From contig CM044961.1 of assembly GCA_024516035.1 (NCBI GenBank), forward strand, positions 35,677,112 through 35,741,111: a DNA stretch of 64,000 nt. Direction: 5' to 3'. The notes beneath the pieces were generated by a model. That model searched no databases. It was not told the DNA's origin and saw nothing but the letters and a program-made list of their open reading frames with translations. Both the position numbers and the translations under genes were made by a program. The stretch is from Bactericera cockerelli. Taxonomy: Eukaryota; Arthropoda; Insecta; Hemiptera; Triozidae. Shown here piece by piece: positions 31,060 to 40,900 of the stretch (the stretch's first letter is position 1; each line of letters starts with the position of its first letter).

Positions 31060-32670
31060 AACTCTCAAGTACCTACTGAACGAGGAAGTGATGTGTCCAT
31101 AATTGATTATATTATCTAATAATTTTAAATATTATAATACACCTGTCTTGATGGATTTATGTAAATTAAAATCCTGTTTCTCGGACACTTCTCACTTCCC
31201 TTGATGATCATTTTATTTATTTATAGGTGGGTATTGTGGGTACCTATACCACATGTATCTATTTTTAATCTGATTGACTGTCGAGTGTGTAAGGTTTTTT
31301 TTATTTAACAAAAGTGATTTGTTAAAAAAAAAACAACAACAACAACAAAATTCATGCGCAGTTCAGTTTTTTTTTCTCAGGATTTGAAAATTGCTCGAAT
31401 TTTTTGCGAAATAAATTTGATTAAAATGATGTGTAGTCTACAAAGTTCTGGTTCTGGTCTACAAAGTTCTGGTGATTTCCGTAGCCTAAAAAAGCCCGTT
31501 GAGTCCTAAAATTCTGAAAATTTTAATTCTGAAAACTTCCGTATCCAAGAAATACTCGAAGGTACATGTCTTGAAATTTTAGAGATTAATCTTTAGAATG
31601 TCTTTAACTCTGAGAAAACAAGTGTATATGAGAAATCCTCCAAGTCAACTTTGGAGACATTCATTTGTTCTGCAGAACTAAAACACCGGATCTAATGTTA
31701 TGAATTCACAAAAAAAAAAATCAAGATACACCAAATTTGTATAATAAAACCGAAAATAACATCTACAGTAAATAATTTAATTTTGAATTATTATATTTCA
31801 ACCTGCAGAACGGAGCTCTGCTAACGAGGATTAAGGCATGGCCAATAAAATTAGATATGCCAACTCAGATAACATCAATGGAAGATTTAAATATAAAATT
31901 CTGAATGAAATGAAAAAAAACCTAACCTTGCCAAAAATTTAAACTTGATTTAGGGTTCTGTGATGAATTAGTTTTTTTTGCTTTTTTTACGATTTGACCG
32001 GGTTGTTGACAGTGTGCAGAATATTTTGCAAAATTATGTTATTAAAATTCTTGCTGTTCTTTCGTCCGCAGAAGAAGTTGTTGGGTTTTTTTATAGATCA
32101 AGATAAGTTTACAGTTTACCTCATTGAGCACCAGTTGGAGTTTTTTTTGCAATGGTTTCTAATATTTCTTACAGGATGTGCAGAAATTAAGTCGATACGA
32201 CAGAATCACGGAGACTGATTTGAATTCTGATATTGTGCCACAGATTGGTGGAGGCGCCAGATTTCGGTTTATGGAAATTGAATGATGAATAAATAGATTA
32301 GAACGAATCCATAAACTCGTTGGTATAATCTTATGATCTCCTCATCATAAATGAATAAGATTTTGTGTTGGATAAGATGGATATGCGATAAGACGTTTCA
32401 TAAGTTTCATTCTGGCTATGATAGAAGTGAACAGATTGATTTGAAAACTAAAGAATAAGAATGAGAAATTGAAGAAACAACCAGAAGATTTCGAGAACAA
32501 AATCACAAGTAGTGATTTATTTCGACTGTCAGCGTATGACAGGCAGTCCATTGTGACAAAGTTGTGGATTGAAAGAGAGAGAAAAGACTCCAAACACAAC
32601 ACAGATAGCCCCAGTATTAGCATAAACAGAAAAGTGAGAAGTTGTACTAGATGTACATAAATATCAGAAC

Positions 32671-32716
32671 ATATCTGGACAGCAGTTTCAAGTTTATTTG
32701 TTCTCATCAGCAATAT
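32671..32716 (-). ncRNA. Hammerhead-ribozyme-like motif, copy 1
   Basis: The minus strand reads ATATTG, CTGATGA, a stem II region with an AAATAA loop, GAAA, then CTGCTGTC and CAGATAT. The core CUGAUGA and GAAA boxes and the cleavage triplet GUC are intact. Stem I pairs over 6 bp with one bulged G. Stem II is weakened (a G-U pair and mismatches), and stem III has only two pairs, so this copy is probably slow or dead. It lies in a dispersed repeat (about 32615-32735) shared with 38625-38775. Confidence 0.6.
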
Positions 32717-33397
32717 CCATACCAACAACTAACCTCTTTATTTTAATCAGCAATTATTATTTTCGTACCAAAAGGATAGGAAAGAATCCTGCCAAAGCCA
32801 CATTGTGAGCATCTACATAATTGAACACTTGAACAATACAAACCTTTCAACAGCTGTGCTCTCGATAAGAAAACACAACACGGTAAAGCACACAGCGTTG
32901 CTTGGTTCAATAAATACTATTGCATACATAGTGCAATACATAGTTATATCGGTCCTTCTACATAACAATGTCTCACTTAGCTCAATCAATGTGTAGAGTA
33001 CTAAACTTCATACCACATGGAGCAATCAGGTTAGATCGACTGATCACAGATAAATTAGATCGACCACTAAACAGGCAACGCGCAATCAACTTAAGGTAGG
33101 TAAATTGGAAGCGCACGAATAAACTACTCTATTTTATATCGCATAAAGTACTCTATTTTATATCGCTTGGCGACCACCCTGTAAAAAAGTACATAAAAAG
33201 CCAACACGAAAAAGATTAGTGTAAGTTACGTTCTATTAAATTTATTGGCCATAATTACAGGGCTTCTCCTCCGTGTTAAATCACCGAGTAAGCTGCTTGC
33301 TATCTCTCAAACATACACCGAGTATGTAGAATTATTACTACTATTATATGAGTGTGCTCCTATCTCTTAGACATAAGAGTATGTGTTGTTATTAGCA

Positions 33398-33550
33398 GTA
33401 TAAGGAAGGTGATTTCGTTATTGATGATGGTGGTAGCTGTGATGGTGACAATAAAGACAGTGATGAGGACAACCCTGTGGTGCCCGAAGTAAGAATAGGA
33501 CCACGGAGTTCTCTCTGTCTCACGAGACGACCAACAGGAACAAACCATTA
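33398..33550 (+). other. Exon-like open segment, unassigned
   Basis: After an acceptor-like TTATTAGCAG the frame reads YKEGDFVIDDGGSCDGDNKD, SDEDNPVVPEVRIGPRSSLC and on to a stop at 33550. It is acidic, without a known domain. It could be a terminal exon of an unrelated gene or chance in GAT-rich sequence. Confidence 0.2.
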
Positions 33551-33924
33551 ACTAGCCTAGTTGGTAGGTCAAGTTCGAAACGTTTTAAAGAGACTTGCAG
33601 CAGATAAAGAGCCAAAAATCCTCAAGATGGTACATCCGCATCAAGTCACTCAGGTAAATACTGCGGACCAGGACGAGCTGAGAATAGTTGGGAAAACAAT
33701 TCTGTAACTTTTAAAGAGACATAAACACTTGAAACTATTATCTACTAACCAGGTTAGAGAACATCAGAACAATTCGGCGTAGCTCACGCCGCTACAACAA
33801 CAACAACAAAAAGAACAACATAAATATACTGATTGTAATGATACTAATGAAGATATCGCTGTTGTTTTTGTGATGCTGAGGATGCTGATATTGTTTGTTT
33901 AGCCATGATTATATTATTATTGTT

Positions 33925-34460
33925 TTAGTTAGACTTGAAGATGATGCAAATCCTGATGATGTTGCTGCTCACAAGTCTATTTTTGATGGCGACTATGATA
34001 ATGCCTACAAAAATGATGTTAAAAAAGATTGTCATAATAATTATTACTGATGTTGATATTGATTTTGTTGGTGTTGACGATGCTTCTGGTGCTTTCATGA
34101 AAATACCTACAATAATGATGGTAAAAATGATATTCGTAATAATATTGATAATGGTTTTGTGGGTAAATTTGATGCTAATCTTAATGGTGACTTTGAAAAC
34201 AGCTGCCAAATTCTTGATAGTGATGGTAAAATAATAGTACTAATGATACTGACATTGACTTTGTTGGTGTTGTTGATGCTCTAAATACCCCTAATGATAA
34301 TTTAGATATGGTAAAAAATCTAGATAGTCTTGATCACTATCAAAATCTTGATAGTGATGGTAAAAATAATGGTACTAATGATACTGACATTGACTTTGTT
34401 GGTGTTGTGGATGCTCTAAATGCTCCTAATGATGATGTAGATAATGGTAAAAAATGTTGA
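33925..34460 (+). repeat. GAT/AAT-rich repeats with Asp-rich reading frames
   Basis: A block reading GACATTGACTTTGTTGGTGT then TGTTGATGCTCTAAAT recurs at about 34250, 34381 and, diverged, 34048. In frame these give DTDIDFVGVVDAL. Other pieces read NNDGKNDIRNNIDNG and DANLNGDFEN. The frame shifts several times. It may be a decayed Asp/Asn-rich coding repeat or a trinucleotide-derived satellite. Confidence 0.5.
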
Positions 34461-35639
34461 TGATAATGGTCAGGCAGAAACCTGTTCCCCAGGCAATCAC
34501 TATCTGTGATGTGGCAGCTGGTCAATGCAGCGGCCAGTCAATAAACTATCGAACGGTCTAATAAAGTGATTAGCAGGTTTATATGCATAGATAATTGCTG
34601 GCGAGATTTGGTCGAACATGTTGGGATGCATGAGGCATGACTGACTGTAGATAAAGATCGGGGATTTATAGTCTCTACAGTGTATCTGAACGATTGATCA
34701 GTCAATCTTAAGTTAATGTTTACGATGTATCTCAACAAATTCATTGATAAGTCAATCTTAACTCTGATGATATGAACGATGTTATAAACGAGTTACAAGT
34801 CAATATAAAAATGTATCTGAACAATTTATCAGTCAATTTTAAGTATTAACTCTGTCTAAAGACTCAAAAGTAATTTCTCCGATGCTTCTAAGATGTTCTA
34901 TTATGATAAGATATTGAGCTGATACATTGGTTTTTAGAATTGTAGTTATTGGCTTTGGAGAAATCTAATTATCAAAATATTGTTCAAATCCAAAAGTGAG
35001 AAAATAACATACATTTACATATTTTGGTGAAATTCAACATGAATTATAAACTACAAATACAAACTGATCATTAAATATTATGTTAATTTGTATTTGATTA
35101 AAGAAAAAAGCCTTAACACTTCACAAGACACATTAGCGGTATCACTTTGTCTCGAATTTCTTTTACTATTTATTTGACCAAGAGTGTTTTTTTTTTACAA
35201 TTTTTATTGATGTACAACTGTGTTCAGTTTTACAACCACAAATTTTACTACATCTAAATTAGTCGGTATCCATGGCATTAAAAAGTAACGGGTCACCTAT
35301 GAAAGGTGTTAATGTACTTGTTTCAAGTGTGATTTTATTGCCTAGCCTGAGCTCGATGGGAAGATGGCTCTTTCCGTTTTGAGAAATAATGTAGTTTTCT
35401 GAAACAATTGATGCCTAAATTAAGAAATTACTAATCAGTTCCCATTGGTTGACTGTGCCCAGCTGACGATAGTGCTATTCAGAAACTTCCAGAGTGTGAA
35501 ACCAAGTGAACGTGACACCAGGATAGTTGGCACCACCACAACTTATCTCGAGTGCAACGTTGTCAAATGAGCTGAGATTATTCAGATTTATGGGCACACT
35601 TAAGCTTGATGTAAGTTTATCGCGCAAGAAAAGTGTAGA

Positions 35640-35975
35640 GCTCAGATAAGATAGAGAGGAAGACGGATAGATAGAAAGGCACGAGAGAGAGAGAGAGAGA
35701 GAGAGTGAGAGAAGGAAAAAAGATAGCGAGGAAAAGAGAGATAGAAGGATGAAAGATAGAGAGAAGGAAAAAAGATAGAGCGGAAGAGAGAGAGAGAAGG
35801 ACGAAAGATAGACAGGAAGAGAAGTAGATAGTGAGTGAGAGAGATATAGAAGGCAAAGAGATAGAGAGGAAGACAGTCCGTACAGAAGAGAGAGAAAGAA
35901 AAAGATAGAGAGGAAGACGGATACATAGAAAGACAAGAGAGAGAGAGAGAAAAGGAAAATAGATAAAAATAGAGA
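35640..35975 (+). repeat. Imperfect GA-rich simple repeat
   Basis: AGATAGAGAGGAAGA-like units over about 330 bp. Long minus-strand frames here (Ser/Leu-rich) are low-complexity artefacts. Confidence 0.9.
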
Positions 35976-36597
35976 GAGGGCATTGACATGTTTGGTGTTA
36001 AGAATCACAACACTTTATGCAAGATCATTATACACCTTGGTAGTTCTAAATGGTAGTGGAGAACTTGGTAGAGCTAAATGAAACAAACATTCAAACAGAG
36101 AAAACAACTTCAGCAACTCGGCCGAAACCTGGAGGTCGGTCGTTCTACTCCCAAAAATGGCAAAATTTGGAATAGTGGATTATAGTGTATGTTAAATCAC
36201 TCATAAGTCTTTGAAGGAGATTTTTAGTCTAAGTGGAAACCATTGTCCAGATCAATAACTTCAATAAGTATTGATATACATCGAGTACAACTTCTCACTT
36301 TTCTGTTTTGACTTCTATTCTATTATTATTATTTTGATTTGAGTCGAGTTTAATGGAGTGCAAAAAATAGACCAAACATTTTTTTTCTACATTTTTCTCT
36401 CTCAATGTTATCAAAAGTCGTGCATTGGATTAAAAATATAAATATAATAAAATCAGCACGAGGTTTGTGTACTGGGATGTTAAAAGATTCTTGTATGAAA
36501 CATGTACATACATTACATAGATGAAATAAATGTGTACCTTATGAAACGATTTATGGGTTTGCAACACATTCACTTCTTATTACTTTATGGTACTCTA

Positions 36598-36748
36598 ATG
36601 GCCGGGTCGAGACTCGACTACTGGGTCCCAGCTCATGAAGACATAGCGTCATGTGATCAATTTCCACCAATCACAGAGCTCCAAATTGATAACCTGACGC
36701 TAAATCTATCTGAGCTGGGACCCATCAGTCGAGTCTTGACCCGGCCAT
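36598..36748. mobile_element. Fold-back element with 66-bp arms
   Basis: The left arm 36598-36663 and right arm 36683-36748 are inverted copies of equal length, about 85% identical, around a 19-base loop. The ends are ATGGCCGGGTC and GACCCGGCCAT. The RNA or single strand would form one long hairpin. Flanks (TA on the left, AA on the right) give no convincing target-site duplication. Confidence 0.8.
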
Positions 36749-36766
36749 AAATATGGCTACCGATCA

Positions 36767-37360
36767 CTTGCGACAATTTACCTGAAAAAACTCGACATTT
36801 GCGACAACAGAAAAAGGTATTCACTGTAACGTTTGCGACAATATCAGACAGACAAAGGAACAGGTTAACTCCTTTGTTTATTTCGGAATTTCCAAATAAA
36901 TACCGGGTCGACTAAAATATGGACGTATGTGAATTTATCCGATTTAATGAATTCCTTCTCTTATCATAGAGAAATTTATTTTATTTGAGGAGACTCCTTG
37001 TCAGACAAACGGTTGTCAGACTAAATGTTGTGTTTCGTTAGCCGGCTAGGATAGCTTGGGTGAGGGGCTTAGGTTAGGTTGAAATTAGCGCAGGCGGTAA
37101 GCTCCTCACCCAACCATCCTACCCGACAAACTGAAGTCAGTGATCTATCGTGCAATCTCACCTTGTTAACTTTACCTAACCCTATCTAACAACAAAATTC
37201 CTCTAACAAAAAAACACCTACCAGTACGAACTAAAATTTGATTCACACTGTATGAAACATTGAAATCTATACCTGCAATATATTGTCGCAAATGTATGGT
37301 TTGAAACCTTTTTTCATTGTCGCAAATGATCGGTTTTAAACAAAAGATTTCCGCAAGTGT
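36767..37360. mobile_element. Inverted-repeat element with TTTGCGACAA subrepeats
   Basis: TTTGCGACAA occurs at 36798 and 36832 on the plus strand and, inverted, at 37283 and 37317. The spacing is 34 bp on both sides, and there are weaker outer copies at 36767 and about 37350. The interior holds another inverted repeat: 37041-37072 pairs with about 37101-37130 (GGGTGAGG and CCTCACCC). No coding capacity, so a non-autonomous element is likely. Confidence 0.6.
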
Positions 37361-38624
37361 CGAATTGCGATAAATATATCCGATCAATGAAAGATAATCT
37401 CCAAAGGATATAGGAAAAAGAAAGACAAGAGGAAGATAGTAATAAAGAGGAGAATGAAAAGAAAAAGGACAAGCAGGAGGAAGTGAGTAAAAAATAAGAG
37501 AATAAAAAGAAAATGAAGTTGAGTGAAAATAGAAGAAAAAGAGTTTAGTAAAGAAGAAAATTGCCCACGGAAGTGAACGTGTCACAGAATTTCACAACAA
37601 AAACATCAAGCAAGTCATAAAAAGTTTATTCCCAAGTTTTGCACGCAATTATGGATATAATTATATTATTAACTTGTACTATGATTTAAAAATAATAGAT
37701 AATAAGCCCATATTGAAGGCAAAAAGAAAAAAAGAGAAAATCGGTCATAGTCAGAGTTGGAGCTAGAAGAAAAAGAGGTCTTGGCTGGGTTCGAGTTTAT
37801 TCTCCCGACAGCTCGTAATAGACGCTAAGTAAATCGTGTAAACTGGATTGCCACAGTGTGAATAAAAGTATAGGGTGCCTAAAAGATTATAATTAAAATC
37901 TACCATCTCATCCAGTGTAACCAACAACCAAAGACTACCCTCTTTTTTCGGAAATCCCACTCTGCAATGCTGGTCACAGTGGATACCTCCAAAATTCTTT
38001 TCTTCTCATCCACCACCGAATTTTGGATTCAATTCTTTCTGAAATCTGCAGTTCTCTCACATTATTTCCAGTTACTTTATTTTCATCACGTACAGACAGG
38101 AGTGGTTGTCGTTGGTTGTCGTGGTCAATGGAGGTTGGCCAATGCCAATCCGCATAAGTAGGGAAAAGGGAAATTGAAAGAAGAAGATAGTGAAGAGTGG
38201 TCACTTTTTCAATACTACCAATTCACCCTTGTCACAGTAACTCCCCTTTCAAACCTTTTCTTTACGTAAATATCCTATCAAGTCTACAAATATCTCAGCT
38301 TTGTCTAGCATCAGCTCTAGGAGGACTGAACTTTCCGTCCCCTCTGTGTCTCGCCAGAAGACTCAAATCAAGATGCATGCTCTTACCTTTTCATGTTTGC
38401 ATTTTATATTAATTTAAAAAAAGCTAAAAAGAATCTCTCGAGATAAGAATTAATTTCATTTTAAATGAAGTGCTTCTTTACTTGTTTGCTCTTGGAACTG
38501 ACTAACATTTTGCATTTTCTTAACAGTGAGATAAAACTCGACTCGAGTGACGCTTGAGTTTGTGTACAGGGTAAGGAACGTCGATGTTGATTTTGAAAAT
38601 GGTTATAAGAAATTATCCAGTTGT
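37361..38624. other. Purine-rich and unassigned sequence
   Basis: A/G-rich run at 37390-37560, otherwise mixed sequence without a recognisable gene. Confidence 0.5.
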
Positions 38625-38775
38625 ACTAATTAAAATAGAGAGGTTAGTTGATGGCATGGATATTCAGAACTATTACCTGCTAATGAGAGCAAATAAGCTC
38701 GAAACAGTTGTCCAGGTATGTTCTGATATTCATATACATCTAATACAACTTCTCACTTTTCTGTTTATACTGATT
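38625..38775 (+). repeat. Dispersed repeat carrying a hammerhead-like core
   Basis: AATTAAAATAGAGAGGTTAG, then TTGATGGCATGGATATT, the ribozyme-like core, then GGTATGTTCTGATATTCATA and CAACTTCTCACTTTTCTGTT. The minus-strand copy at 32615-32735 matches along its whole length except for about 14 extra bases here before the core. Partial copies lie at 29705-29765 (minus), 36262-36305 and 60085-60170. Confidence 0.75.
38674..38718 (+). ncRNA. Hammerhead-ribozyme-like motif, copy 2
   Basis: Stem I TACCTG (38674-38679) pairs perfectly with CAGGTA (38713-38718). Stem II GAGC/GCTC (38687-38690, 38697-38700) is perfect around the loop AAATAA. GAAA (38701-38704) opens a very short stem III (ACA/TGT), and the expected cleavage site follows GTC at 38712. 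The catalytic box reads CTAATGA instead of CTGATGA: an A replaces the essential G5 at 38682, which should inactivate this copy. The layout (type I, minimal stem III) resembles ribozymes known from Penelope-like and other retroelements. Confidence 0.65.
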
Positions 38776-39536
38776 ATGCCGTAGCCCACGGAACCAAATT
38801 GGTTCACAAAACTCATCATTAGATTTTTATGAAAGGCCAAGGGCCGAATTACAAAACCGGATTAATTTTAAATCAGACCCTGCCTCAATTAATTAAGAGT
38901 GTTTACCAGTCACTGAATACCATACATAGCCCGACTTAAGGGATGGTTTCGCATAGTTTTAATTTACATACATATCCATATGCGTTCCATCATTACCTGA
39001 CGGGTTGGCGTATTTAATCTATGAACCTCACCAGAAAGAAGAAAGAAAAAAGAAAAAAATCTATGAATACAATGCCCTCGATTGATTGTAATGCTGTGTC
39101 CGAAAGCCAACTACAATTTTGTAGCAGTCCGTTAAAATAATAAATTTTAATTGTTTCTCTCTACTTATATTTACTCGGTGTATATAATTAGCTCATCCAT
39201 TTTCATTATTGTAACAGCACTGTAGTTTTATATCATGTGTGTAGCAGATGAGTTTCATACTTTCATATATCATAATCAGGAGATTTCATAATTCAAAATT
39301 GGAAAAAGGCCATTTTGAAAAGAAAAAAAAAAACTTTCAATTTAAATGATAACAACTCCTTCAGATGAGAGATTTCTTTTAGATGAGATCTTAAAAAAGA
39401 TTTCAGTGATTTACTCTCAAAAATATTTTAGTTCTTATGGTATAAAAATTAACTTTATAAGTTGGCTGTACATTTACCTACATGACCACATTGTCCAGCT
39501 TTGCATTTAACTTTTTGTAAGAATTAATTATGGAGT

Positions 39537-39811
39537 AGTCATTGTGGCAGAGCGAGTTAGCGCGCTAGGCATTGCACACATGGTGACCTGGGTTCGATTC
39601 CCAGCGGGGGAGGATTTTTTCTGCTCTGTACTTGGATGTTCGGGGTCCACTCATACCTCGTGAGGAAAAATGAGTAGCTGCTTTAATGTGAAGCAGCGAC
39701 CAGTGGCAGAATCTTAGGCAAAAAAATAATACAAGATATTGTAAATTAAAGTGGTAAAGTCCTATGATTCTGCGCTACCCACTAAAATTGTGACATAATA
39801 ACACAAACAAA
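39537..39811 (+). mobile_element. tRNA-derived SINE, family B
   Basis: Head GTGGCAGAGCGAGTTAGCGC (A box), then GACCTGGGTTCGATTCCCAG (B box). The body is a GGTCCACTCATACCTCGTGA block, and the tail is CTACCCACTAAAATTGTGAC then ATAATAACACAAA. It is about 275 bp and looks complete. Confidence 0.8.
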
Positions 39812-40089
39812 AAGCATTATATTATTTAGAATTAATTATTGAAATTTCTTTGAATGATTTTAGGTATTACCCAAACGCTGTGTTCTTGAGATAGAATAGT
39901 ATTTGTTGGTCCCTTCCTGAATTGGACATCGTCCACTGAATAATATGAAGGCTCACTCCTCACCCAGTATATTGAGTGCAGAAAAGTCGATATCGTGTTT
40001 TCTTCATTAGAGTGGCTGAACTTGCTGAGTATTATGTTAATGTGGCGAGTTGGAACATGTGATTTCAGTAGTCTTCAGATCTGAGTGAG

Positions 40090-40450
40090 TCTCGGGTGTT
40101 GTTAATTATCCTGGCTAGATGTCCTTGCTTCAGGTCTTGAAGCGAGATCAATTTGAAGAGGAATTTATGAAACTCAGTGAGTTTTGTTCATTATTCTGTT
40201 CAAAATTGGAAGAGTTATTCCTAGAGTGAACATTTAGTAATGTTCTGACTTGAACCATCTTTAATTTCTTCTCTGGTGTTGTTGAATATCCTAGCAGGAA
40301 GATGTCCTTGCTTTAGAACTTGAAGTGATTTCAATTTGAAGAGAAATTCATGTTACTCAGTGAGTTCATGATTGAACCTTCCAGTATATTCAAAATTGAA
40401 AGATTTGTAGAAGAAAGTTCAGTGATGTTTTGACTTGAACTATCTTTAGT
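40090..40450 (+). repeat. Diverged tandem duplication, 180-bp period
   Basis: GTGTTGTTAATTATCCTGGC and GATGTCCTTGCTTCAGGTCT (first copy) match GTGTTGTTGAATATCCTAGC and GATGTCCTTGCTTTAGAACT 180 bp later. The match continues through ACTCAGTGAGTT and TTCAAAATTG. Confidence 0.75.
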
Positions 40451-40765
40451 CATGTTTTGAAAATGAGTCATTTTCGCGGACGATTAGATGTAAATTTTGT
40501 TAAGAGGCACTTTGATAGGTTTCAATTCTTGTGGAATGAAATAAACTCATTCTAATATATCTTCTCAGGTAGGAATGCAGGTACATTTTTTTTCTTCTAA
40601 ACATTGTATACCTACCTCTGTATGGCTGTTTGGAATGGCATTGCCTACTAATATCAAAAAAAACTCTGTCTCTCACTTTACCAACCACCTGCACTTTGAC
40701 GCAAAGGCATCACCCTGGATGATGCCGTACTCAAGTGTCACTTAAGAACCAATAAGTTCACATTT

Positions 40766-40900
40766 CTCTACTTTGCCAACCACTTCTGCTTCACACCTAT
40801 CTGTCGTCCAATCTCTGACGCCAGGGCACGACTTGGCTGCGGAGTGCCACAGGATGCCTTCTCCACCAGAGAGTCAAAACCTGCATGGAAATCTACACAA
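40766..40900 (+). pseudogene. Reverse transcriptase fragment (motif B)
   Basis: The plus strand encodes DARARLGCGVPQDAF, matching the hydrophobic-x-CGVPQG motif B of non-LTR reverse transcriptases, with Asp in place of the usual Gly after PQ. The flanks are not alignable by eye. An old relic. Confidence 0.4.

Larger units (their letters stand above)
29356..36597. other. Probable ci intron or upstream sequence with SINEs and simple repeats
   Basis: No further ci exon is recognisable. Contents are the SINEs at 29528-29658, 30541-30820 and 30925-31059, a hammerhead-like repeat at 32615-32735, Asp-codon-rich repeats at 33925-34460, and GA-rich sequence at 35640-35960. A degraded copy of the hammerhead-bearing repeat lies at about 29705-29765 (minus). 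Whether this is still ci intron cannot be told from the window. Confidence 0.5.

Noticed and set aside
32345..32728. Minus-strand frame of 127 codons resembling a membrane protein
   Set aside because: It overlaps the dispersed hammerhead-bearing repeat; the same words occur in another frame context at 38584-38784.
35475..36008. Minus-strand frame of 177 codons rich in Ser, Leu and Phe
   Set aside because: It is the translation of an imperfect GA repeat; overlapping frames of the same composition exist.
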